Source: Candidatus Staskawiczbacteria bacterium (lineage in GTDB: Bacteria; Patescibacteriota; Minisyncoccia; Minisyncoccales; Staskawiczbacteraceae). Taken from it: a DNA stretch of 10,023 bases. The translations under genes were made by a program, and so were the position numbers. Below the pieces are notes generated by a model, which made no database searches, had not been told where the DNA came from, and was given only the letters and a program-made list of their open reading frames with translations. The DNA lies in assembly GCA_026395275.1 (NCBI GenBank), contig JAPLZA010000093.1:8102-18124 (forward strand). Reading direction: 5' to 3'. Below are positions 1 through 4,968 of the stretch, one piece after another (position 1 is the first letter of the stretch; every line of letters starts with the position of its first letter).

Positions 1-524
1 TAGGTATTGGTTATCCAATTTTCATCTTTTTGTTATTCATTGCCGTTTTAAACTTTGTAGCTTTTACGGAGGGATTGGACGGTTTGGCCGGCGGAACCTT
101 TGCTTCAATTTTTGGCGCATTCACTATAATCGCGTTTTCTTCAGGGAAAGTTGATTTAGCTACATTTTGCGCGGTTGTTGCAGGAACTTTGTTTGCATTT
201 TTATGGTTTAATGTTCCGCCCGCAAGATTTTATATGGGAGAGACGGGGATACTCGGCTTAACAACAGTTCTTGCGGCAATAGCTTTTCTTACAGACTCAG
301 TTTATGTTTTACCTATAATAGCAGGACTTTTAGTGATTGAAGTTTTGTCTGTAATAATTCAGCTTTTATCAAAAAAAATCAGGAAGAAGAAAGTTTTTCT
401 ATCTACGCCCATTCATCATCACTTTGAAGCCCAGGGCTGGCCATCTTACAAAGTAACAATGAGAGCTTGGATTATTGGAGTTGTTCTGGCTTTTGTAGGT
501 GTGGCACTGAGATTGCTAAGATAA
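1..524 (+). CDS. mraY: Phospho-N-acetylmuramoyl-pentapeptide-transferase MraY, C-terminal part (5' truncated by window edge)
   Basis: Integral membrane enzyme that transfers phospho-MurNAc-pentapeptide from UDP to undecaprenyl phosphate, giving lipid I. The open frame continues upstream from base 3 (reads GIGYPIFIFLLFIAVLNF), so the TTG at 30 is not the start. Seen: the nucleotide-binding motif FTEGLDGLAGG (family NLTDGLDGLA); the stretch FNVPPARFYMGETGIL, aligned to the family's FMGDxGS motif; the family signature PIHHHFE followed by GWP and a last hydrophobic helix ending in ALRLLR, like the usual MraY C terminus. Several hydrophobic segments alternate with Lys-rich cytoplasmic loops (KKIRKKK). 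Oddities: Glu replaces the catalytic Mg-binding Asp in MGDxG, and Glu replaces the first Asp of DGLDG. The fold and HHH motif make MraY far more likely than WecA or another GT4-type polyprenyl transferase. murD or ftsW, often next in cell-wall clusters, do not follow. Confidence 0.93.
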   Translation, partial: GIGYPIFIFLLFIAVLNFVAFTEGLDGLAGGTFASIFGAFTIIAFSSGKVDLATFCAVVAGTLFAFLWFNVPPARFYMGETGILGLTTVLAAIAFLTDSVYVLPIIAGLLVIEVLSVIIQLLSKKIRKKKVFLSTPIHHHFEAQGWPSYKVTMRAWIIGVVLAFVGVALRLLR

Positions 525-570
525 ACAAATTTAAAATTCCAGCTCATTTAAAAAGGAAAGGAAGCAGAAG

Positions 571-1311
571 ATGAAGAAAATTTTCAAGAATATTGTTATT
601 CTGTTTTTTATTTATGGCGCAGGAGCTTTTTTTTGGCCTCTGGCGCTAGTTTTCAGGTTTGTAGTCAGGAAGGTTTGGATTTTAAATCCAGAAGATCTTC
701 CCAAGTTAGAACCAGGCATGCTTGTTCTCTATAATCATCCCGATTTGTTTGAATGCATGTATGAGATTTTTTTGGTGCCGTGTTTATTGGCACCTCAGGT
801 TTTTCTTCATCCTTTGAAACTTGCTCCTTGGTTTACTCTAGATGGGCATAATTTTACAGATAAATGGTATTGGGCTTGGCTTAGGTGTAGAGCAATAAAT
901 ATTTGTAGGGGAGCGAGTGCAATTGAGAAGAGGGCGACAAAAGCCCGAGAGATGCTCGGTATACTTAAAAACCTCGTCGGATTGATTTTCCATTCTCCGG
1001 AAGGTGGCAGAACATGCACAAGAAAGTTTACAGTCCCCAGTAAACGCAGGGGTATGCATATAGGTAAACTGGTTAGTTCTACTGGGTGGCTTGCTTCTAA
1101 AACAAAAGCTAAAATTCTTTTGATTTGGCTTGAAAACGGCCCGATTAAGATGCACCCCGGTAAAAAATTATTTTCATGGCCAAACTTGAAGGGTAAGGTT
1201 ATTGTGAAGTTCGGGGTTGTTGAGCTTAGCGAAGAGCTTCGTGCACAAGAACCCGCGGATATAACTGCATTCATTCAGGAAATGTTTTTGAAATTAGCAG
1301 ATAAAGAGTAG
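571..1311 (+). CDS. Divergent PlsC-like (1-acyl-glycerol-3-phosphate) acyltransferase family protein
   Basis: 246 residues. A hydrophobic N-terminal segment (about residues 7-32) suggests membrane association. YNHPDLFE (residues 54-61) fits block I of the glycerolipid acyltransferase superfamily (NHx4D), with His56 as catalytic base but Glu61 where Asp is usual. FHSPEGGRT (140-148) fits block III (FPEGTRS), which binds the glycerol phosphate. ILLIWLENG (182-190) could be block IV. Family knowledge: such enzymes acylate lysophospholipids or related acceptors at the cytoplasmic membrane face. The actual acceptor and donor cannot be told from the sequence. The start is fixed by a strong Shine-Dalgarno stretch (AAAGGAAG, 557-564), unlike most genes here. 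It lies 46 bp after mraY with no visible promoter between, so it is probably read through from mraY, and it ends in its own terminator. Arg codons are 9 AGR and 3 CGN, between the core genes and thrC. Superfamily fairly sure, substrate unknown. Confidence 0.62.
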   Translation: MKKIFKNIVILFFIYGAGAFFWPLALVFRFVVRKVWILNPEDLPKLEPGMLVLYNHPDLFECMYEIFLVPCLLAPQVFLHPLKLAPWFTLDGHNFTDKWYWAWLRCRAINICRGASAIEKRATKAREMLGILKNLVGLIFHSPEGGRTCTRKFTVPSKRRGMHIGKLVSSTGWLASKTKAKILLIWLENGPIKMHPGKKLFSWPNLKGKVIVKFGVVELSEELRAQEPADITAFIQEMFLKLADKE

Positions 1312-1336
1312 TTTGTAGAACTGCTCTCTTTTTTTT
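1305..1336 (+). terminator. Rho-independent terminator of the acyltransferase gene, overlapping its stop codon
   Basis: Seven-base-pair stem AGAGTAG (1305-1311) with CTGCTCT (1321-1327, one G:U pair), 9-nt loop, then C and eight T (1329-1336). The TAG stop (1309-1311) lies inside the left arm. The downstream T run merges with the proposed -35 of the tRNA promoter. Confidence 0.72.
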
Positions 1337-1362
1337 GCAAAAATTCAAAAAATAAGTATAAT
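1335..1362 (+). promoter_or_regulatory. Promoter of the tRNA-Ala gene
   Basis: TTGCAA (1335-1340), 16-bp spacer, then a perfect TATAAT (1357-1362). Transcription would start near 1369, so the leader would include the first copy of the 19-bp repeat (1374-1392). Confidence 0.65.
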
Positions 1363-1373
1363 CAAATAAGTTA

Positions 1374-1419
1374 AGGGCCCATAGTAAATCGGAAAATATT
1401 AGGGCCCATAGTAAATCGG
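1374..1419 (+). repeat. 19-bp direct repeat: copy of the tRNA-Ala 5' end in its own leader
   Basis: AGGGCCCATAGTAAATCGG occurs at 1374-1392 and again, exactly, at 1401-1419, with a 27-bp offset and an AT-rich 8-bp spacer. The second copy is the 5' acceptor strand, positions 8-9 and the D-stem and loop up to G19 of the real tRNA. The first copy has no matching 3' half and cannot be a tRNA by itself. Confidence 0.95.
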
Positions 1420-1472
1420 TATTACGCCTCCATGGCATGGAGGAGGGCCGGGTTCGATTCCCGGTGGGTCCA
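1402..1472 (+). tRNA. tRNA-Ala (anticodon GGC)
   Basis: A full cloverleaf of 71 nt can be drawn. Acceptor GGGCCCA pairs with TGGGTCC over 7 bp, including G3:U70, the alanine identity pair. U8 and A9 follow. D-stem GTAA/TTAC has a 7-nt loop containing GG. Anticodon stem CCTCC/GGAGG has loop ATGGCAT, giving anticodon GGC, which reads GCC and GCU; the loop is the same as in E. coli tRNA-Ala(GGC). A 4-nt variable loop is followed by T-stem CCGGG/CCCGG with loop TTCGATT. Discriminator is A. CCA is not encoded (CAG follows), so a CCA-adding enzyme is needed. Position 15 appears to be T rather than a purine, a slightly unusual feature of the short D-loop. Confidence 0.95.
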
Positions 1473-1483
1473 CAGATTGAAAG

Positions 1484-1492
1484 TTATACACA
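1484..1492 (+). promoter_or_regulatory. DnaA-box-like 9-mer TTATACACA upstream of the first secreted-protein gene
   Basis: Exact match to the DnaA box consensus TTATNCACA, inside a 13-bp block (AAAGTTATACACA, 1480-1492) repeated exactly upstream of the paralog (2368-2380). It sits 48 bp before the -10 element of the 1569 gene. A regulatory role is inferred only from this conservation. Confidence 0.45.
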
Positions 1493-1516
1493 GTCATAAG
1501 TTATTGTACTTTTATT

Positions 1517-1546
1517 TTGTTTAATAAAGTGATATATTAATATAAT
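1517..1546 (+). promoter_or_regulatory. Promoter of the 1569 gene
   Basis: TTGTTT (1517-1522), 18-bp spacer, TATAAT (1541-1546). The block TATAATAAATTAAT (1541-1554) recurs exactly at 2414-2427 before the paralog. Start near 1553 gives a leader of about 16 nt with no Shine-Dalgarno sequence. Confidence 0.6.
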
Positions 1547-1568
1547 AAATTAATTAATCATAAAAACT

Positions 1569-2321
1569 ATGAATTCCAAAAAAATATTCGGTATAGTTTT
1601 ATCAGTTTCATCTTCATTTTTAATTTCAGGAGTTGCTTTTGCAGCAGACACGGGTAAAGCCCCTGTTAATTATACGCAAGAACAACAGACCTGTATAAAT
1701 AATAAACAAGCCAGTTTGATAAGACCTGCTCAAGAAAATTTTAATGCTGCTGCTCCTGAAGCTTTGAAGAAAGAGCAAGCTGCCATAAGAGCTGCTACAG
1801 ATATTCTTAATGCTGCTGCTCCTGATGCCTTAAAAGTGAAAACAGACGCTATAAAAGCTGCAACAGACAGTCTTAATGCAGCAACACCCAATGCAGTTAA
1901 AAAAGAATTGGATGCCATAAAAGCAGCTCAACAGATTAAAGACGAGACCGCTAAAGGAAATGCCATAAAAGCAGCAATTGATGAATATAATAATGATCCC
2001 GCTGTTCAAAAAGCAAAAATACCTTATATGGCTGCCATAAAAGCCGCAAGTGATGAGTTTAATAATAATCCCGCTGTTCAAAAAGCAAAAATACCTTATA
2101 CGGCCGCAGTAAAAGCAGCAAGTGATGAATTTAATAATGACGCCAAAGTACAACAAGCAAGAACGCCATACACAGAGGCATTTAAAACCGCCAGAGATCA
2201 GGCAATAAAGGAATGTACAAGCTCTGAGTCTTTTGGGAGCGCATCTCTTCTCCAAATAATTAAGGACTTATTTAAAAGGTCTACTTCGTCTTTAATGGAC
2301 GCATTCAAGTTCAAAAAATAA
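1569..2321 (+). CDS. Secreted Ala/Lys-rich helical repeat protein, paralog 1 (function unknown)
   Basis: 250 residues. Residues 1-25 are a clear Sec signal peptide (Lys4-5, hydrophobic core, AFA before Ala26). The mature part begins with YTQEQQTC (Cys42) and is mostly charged, Ala-rich sequence. It holds two repeat blocks: about three 22-residue units (59-124, NAAAPxALK...) and three 24-residue units (132-203, AxKAAsDEFNNxPAVQKAKxPY). A second Cys (216) follows. Only these two Cys are present in the mature protein, so a disulfide tying the ends of a helical bundle or coiled coil is plausible. The C terminus is an amphipathic stretch ending in FKFKK. The first ten residues nearly match those of the next gene (MNSKKIF), as do the xxQQxC motif and the Cys pair: the two are tandem paralogs. 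I recognise no named family. Probably released or surface-attached. Own promoter and terminator. Confidence 0.85.
   Translation: MNSKKIFGIVLSVSSSFLISGVAFAADTGKAPVNYTQEQQTCINNKQASLIRPAQENFNAAAPEALKKEQAAIRAATDILNAAAPDALKVKTDAIKAATDSLNAATPNAVKKELDAIKAAQQIKDETAKGNAIKAAIDEYNNDPAVQKAKIPYMAAIKAASDEFNNNPAVQKAKIPYTAAVKAASDEFNNDAKVQQARTPYTEAFKTARDQAIKECTSSESFGSASLLQIIKDLFKRSTSSLMDAFKFKK
1743..1940 (+). repeat. Three 66-bp (22-residue) in-frame tandem repeats
   Basis: Units encode residues 59-80, 81-102 and 103-124 of the secreted protein, each starting N-A-A-x-P-x-A-(L/V)-K and continuing with an A-I-(K/R)-A-A core. The last unit decays at its end. Similarity is clear at protein level and partial at DNA level. 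Confidence 0.8.
1962..2177 (+). repeat. Three 72-bp (24-residue) in-frame tandem repeats
   Basis: Units encode residues 132-155, 156-179 and 180-203. The first two share an exact 33-bp stretch (1996-2028 and 2068-2100, offset 72), which points to recent duplication or conversion. The third unit has diverged (DAKVQQARTPY). Confidence 0.88.
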
Positions 2322-2330
2322 TATGTCTTT

Positions 2331-2360
2331 AAAACCACCCCGCCCAACGGGGTGGTTTTT
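2331..2360 (+). terminator. Rho-independent terminator of the 1569 gene
   Basis: AAAACCACCCCG (2331-2342), 5-nt loop CCCAA, CGGGGTGGTTTT (2348-2359): a perfect 12-bp stem with a T run. Confidence 0.9.
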
Positions 2361-2371
2361 GTTTAAAAAAG

Positions 2372-2380
2372 TTATACACA
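2372..2380 (+). promoter_or_regulatory. DnaA-box-like 9-mer TTATACACA upstream of the second secreted-protein gene
   Basis: Second exact copy of the 13-bp block AAAGTTATACACA (2368-2380), in the same orientation as the one at 1480-1492. It lies 33 bp before the -10 element, against 48 bp for the first copy. Confidence 0.45.
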
Positions 2381-2410
2381 ACCTGCATTGACGTTGCTTG
2401 GATTGTTTTG

Positions 2411-2419
2411 TGTTATAAT
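2411..2419 (+). promoter_or_regulatory. Extended -10 promoter of the 2446 gene
   Basis: TGTTATAAT matches the extended -10 form TGnTATAAT. TTGACG at 2388-2393 is 20 bp away, too far for a normal -35. Start near 2426 gives a leader of about 20 nt with only weak Shine-Dalgarno similarity. Confidence 0.65.
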
Positions 2420-2445
2420 AAATTAATATTCAACAAAAGAAAATT

Positions 2446-3168
2446 ATGAACTCTAAAAAAATATTTAGTATAGTTTTAATAATTTGTGCTTCAGTTTTAG
2501 TCTCCGGAGTTGCTTCTGCGGCCGTATCAAAAAGCTCTGTGTCTTCGTCGAGCAGAAAATCTGTGAAAACATCGGCAAGCAAACAAATACAAGTAAAAAA
2601 AACAGTATCAGCTTCAAGTGTTCGGTCATTGGCTTCTGTTTCTATCAAATATACTCCTGCTCAGCAGGCTTGTATTCAAGCTGCTCAAAACGAAAGAGAC
2701 GTTGTTATAAAAGCAGCGGTAAATGTACTCACTTCAGCTACAGCCGATGCTTTGAAAACAAAGCAAGCATCTGTAAAAAAAGCCGCAAGTGTTCTTGCGG
2801 TAGCTACAAAAAATGAATTAAAGAGAAAACAAACAGCCATTGCTTCTGCGCAGAAAACTAAAGACTTAAAAGTTCGCGCAGACCAGATAAAGCTTGCCAC
2901 AGATATTTATAATGGAAGTGTGAATGTTATAAAAGCAAAGTTGAACTATGCAAAGGCCGTTAAAGTTGCTAACGATGCTTATAATAATAACTCAACTGTA
3001 AAAAAAGAGAAATCATCTTATGCCAGTGCCGTAAAAGCAGCTAACGACAGATTCTTAAATAACCAGAAGACGTGTCTGCCCGCACAGGCTGTTGCCTCAA
3101 AAGGATTCTTTGTAAATATCTGGAGTTCAATATCAGGATTCTTTCATAAAATATTCAGTATTTTCTAA
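2446..3168 (+). CDS. Secreted Ser/Lys/Ala-rich helical protein, paralog 2 (function unknown)
   Basis: 240 residues. The signal peptide, about residues 1-25 (MNSKKIFSIV..., cleavage after ASA), closely matches that of the upstream paralog. Residues 27-66 are a Ser/Lys-rich low-complexity linker absent from paralog 1. Then comes YTPAQQAC (Cys76), matching YTQEQQTC of paralog 1, and a long helical Ala/Lys-rich region (about 80-205). This region keeps traces of both repeat types: TADALKTKQASVKKAASVL, and AVKVANDAYNN with AVKAANDRFLNN. The second mature-chain Cys is Cys210. The C terminus (220-240, GFFVNIW... to HKIFSIF) is strongly hydrophobic and amphipathic, more so than in paralog 1, and could touch a membrane or partner. 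The extra Cys14 lies in the signal peptide and is not a lipobox. No named family recognised; probably surface-exposed. Own promoter and hairpin terminator. Confidence 0.85.
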   Translation: MNSKKIFSIVLIICASVLVSGVASAAVSKSSVSSSSRKSVKTSASKQIQVKKTVSASSVRSLASVSIKYTPAQQACIQAAQNERDVVIKAAVNVLTSATADALKTKQASVKKAASVLAVATKNELKRKQTAIASAQKTKDLKVRADQIKLATDIYNGSVNVIKAKLNYAKAVKVANDAYNNNSTVKKEKSSYASAVKAANDRFLNNQKTCLPAQAVASKGFFVNIWSSISGFFHKIFSIF

Positions 3169-3186
3169 ATAGATAATAAAAAAAAT

Positions 3187-3216
3187 AGAAAAGTCTGGAT
3201 AATTCCAGACTTTTCT
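3187..3216 (+). terminator. Hairpin terminator after the 2446 gene
   Basis: AGAAAAGTCTGG (3187-3198), 6-nt loop ATAATT, CCAGACTTTTCT (3205-3216): a perfect 12-bp stem. The U run is inside the right arm rather than after it, so termination may be less efficient; read-through into the protease gene is possible. Confidence 0.7.
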
Positions 3217-3249
3217 GATATTATAAATTCATTAAGCAGGTCTTATTAC

Positions 3250-4438
3250 ATGAAAAATAAAAAAATAATTTATTCTGTTATCCTGGCTGTATGTTTTGTG
3301 GCTGTTTTTTGTTTTGGGGCATGGATAGGGAACAAAACAGCCTATCATGTACCTCAACCCGGCACTATGGATTTTTCTCTTTTCTGGGATGCTTATAACA
3401 AACTTCAGCAAAATTTTATTGATCCTTCCAAAATAACTGATCAAAAAATAATTTATGGTGCCATACAAGGAATGACAGATTCGTTGAAAGACCCTTATAC
3501 TGTTTTTTTTAATCCAACCCAGGCTAAAAAGTTTCAGCAAGACCTAGAAGGATCTTTTAGCGGTATTTAGCGGCATAGGAGTGGAAATAGGGATTAAAAA
3601 GGATTTGTTGGTTGTGATAGCGCCATTAAAGGGTACACCAGGGGAAAAAGCAGGATTGAAGTCCGGAGACATAATTTTAAAAATAAATGGGAAAGATGCT
3701 ACTAATATGACCGCAGACGATGCAGTAGATTTAATACGCGGGCCCAAAGGAACCGCAGTGACGCTTAATATTTTAAGAGATAATTGGGATAAGGCAAAAG
3801 ACATTAAAATTATAAGAGACACAATAGTTGTGCCGGCAATAGAGTGGTCGCTTAAGGATAATAATACAGCATATATTCAAATTTATAAATTTGACGACAC
3901 ACTCCCTTCAGATTTTAAAACAATTGCCAATAAAATTTTACAAAGTTCGGCAAAAAGAATAGTATTAGACTTGAGGGATAATCCTGGAGGATATTTGGGA
4001 GCTGCTCAGGAAATTGCCGGTTGGTTTTTGCAAAGCGACCAAGTGATAACTATTCAGGATTTTGGTAAAGGGAAGTCACAAGAAATATATAAGGCAAATG
4101 GAAATTCTGATTTTGCAAACTATCCTGTTGTTGTTTTAATAAATCAAGGATCTGCTTCAGCATCAGAAATTTTAGCCGGAGCTTTAAGAGACAATAGGGG
4201 CGTGGAACTTGTGGGAACAAAATCTTTTGGAAAAGGATGTGTTCAAGAAGTAGAAAAAATGAGAGACGGATCTTTTCTTAAAGTAACTATTGCCAATTGG
4301 TTGACTCCAAAAGGTGATTCTATAACAGATGTTGGGTTGGCTCCTGATGTGAAGGTTGAAATAACAGATAATGATATTTTGCAGAAAAAAGACCCGCAAT
4401 TAGCCAAAGCCCTTGAAATAGTAAAGGACTTAAAGTAG
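3250..4438 (+). pseudogene. S41 carboxyl-terminal processing protease (CtpA type), split by a 10-bp tandem duplication
   Basis: Frame 1 (3250-3570) gives an N-terminal membrane anchor (residues 5-26) and the periplasmic N-domain up to EGSFSGI, then a TAG stop. The protein continues in the +1 frame from 3566 (FSGIGVEIGIKKD) to 4438. Removing one copy of TTTAGCGG(T/C)A restores one frame of 392 residues, the usual CtpA length. The second part has a PDZ domain (GEKAGLKSGDIILKINGKD), then the S41 core. The catalytic Ser is in GSASASE and the Lys 25 residues later in SFGKG, with Gln four further on. In the restored numbering these are Ser300, Lys325 and Gln329, the same spacing as in E. coli Prc. 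Family role: cleaving envelope proteins near their C termini. All catalytic residues are intact and there is no other damage, so the break is recent, phase-variable or an assembly error. GTG at 3581 could restart, but without a membrane anchor. Confidence 0.9.
3556..3575 (+). repeat. 10-bp tandem duplication causing the frameshift
   Basis: TTTAGCGGTA (3556-3565) is followed directly by TTTAGCGGCA (3566-3575), differing at one base. Ten bases shift the frame by +1 and create the TAG at 3568-3570. The second copy gives the family-like reading SGIG. Confidence 0.93.
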
Positions 4439-4485
4439 AATACAAATATTATAGTAAATCAAATAATAACAGTTAAACAAATTAT

Positions 4486-4962
4486 ATGAAAGTTATTCTC
4501 TTGCAAGACGTTGATGGTCTTGGAAAAAAATATGAAATTAAGGAAGTAAAAAATGGCCACGCCAGGAATCTTTTATTGCCAGAAAAATTAGCCAGAGCCG
4601 CCACAAAAGAAGCTTTAAAGTGGTTAGCCAGTCAGAAAGAAGTTATAGAAAAAGAAGCAGAAGAAGATTTAAAGAAATCTCAAGCTTTAGCTTCTGGTTT
4701 AGAGAGCCTGGAATTAAATATTGTAGTAAAAGTTGGAGATGAAGGACAGCTTTTTGAATCAATTAACGTCCAGAAAATTGTAGAAAAATTAAAAGAAATG
4801 GGATTTGAAGTAAAAAAGTCTCAAGTTAAATTGGCAAATCCAATTAAAGATGTTGGTGAATATCCTATAACTATAAGTTTAGACCACAATTTAGAGGCAG
4901 AGATAAAAGTAGTTGTAACATCAGAAAAAAATAAAGAAGAAAAAGAATCAGACGAAGAATAA
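4486..4962 (+). CDS. rplI: 50S ribosomal protein bL9
   Basis: 158 residues, slightly longer than the usual 149 or so. The N-terminal domain MKVILLQDVDGLGKK...VKNGHARNLLLPEKLA (1-36) carries the family's rRNA-binding signature (GxARNxLxP). A long charged connecting helix covers about residues 41-75, and the C-terminal domain includes GQLFESIN and VGEYPITISLH-like strands. The extra length is a Lys/Glu/Asp-rich tail (EKNKEEKESDEE). bL9 binds 23S rRNA near the L1 stalk and helps hold reading frame. No Shine-Dalgarno sequence is visible; a TATTAT at 4447-4452 might be a -10 element. It is followed by pyrG after 6 bp, so the two are surely co-transcribed. bL9 is reported missing from some CPR lineages, so its presence is a small taxonomic hint. 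Confidence 0.97.
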   Translation: MKVILLQDVDGLGKKYEIKEVKNGHARNLLLPEKLARAATKEALKWLASQKEVIEKEAEEDLKKSQALASGLESLELNIVVKVGDEGQLFESINVQKIVEKLKEMGFEVKKSQVKLANPIKDVGEYPITISLDHNLEAEIKVVVTSEKNKEEKESDEE

Positions 4963-4968
4963 AAACTT

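Noticed and set aside
1374..1392. A second tRNA upstream of tRNA-Ala
   Set aside because: Only the 5' third is present; no anticodon or T-arm follows before the real tRNA starts.
1743..2177. CRISPR-like array
   Set aside because: The repeats are in frame, without unique spacers, and encode protein repeats of 22 and 24 residues.
2388..2393. TTGACG as -35 of the second paralog promoter
   Set aside because: The spacer to TATAAT is 20 bp, beyond the usual range; the extended -10 TGTTATAAT explains the promoter better.
1480..2427. Replication origin based on DnaA-box-like motifs
   Set aside because: Only two boxes, 888 bp apart, with no cluster, no clear unwinding element and no dnaA or dnaN nearby.
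3250..4438. Programmed +1 frameshift or two separate genes in the S41 locus
   Set aside because: The break lies exactly at a 10-bp tandem duplication with no slippery codon or stimulatory signal, and the downstream part lacks an anchor and a good ribosome binding site. Mutation or assembly error explains it better.
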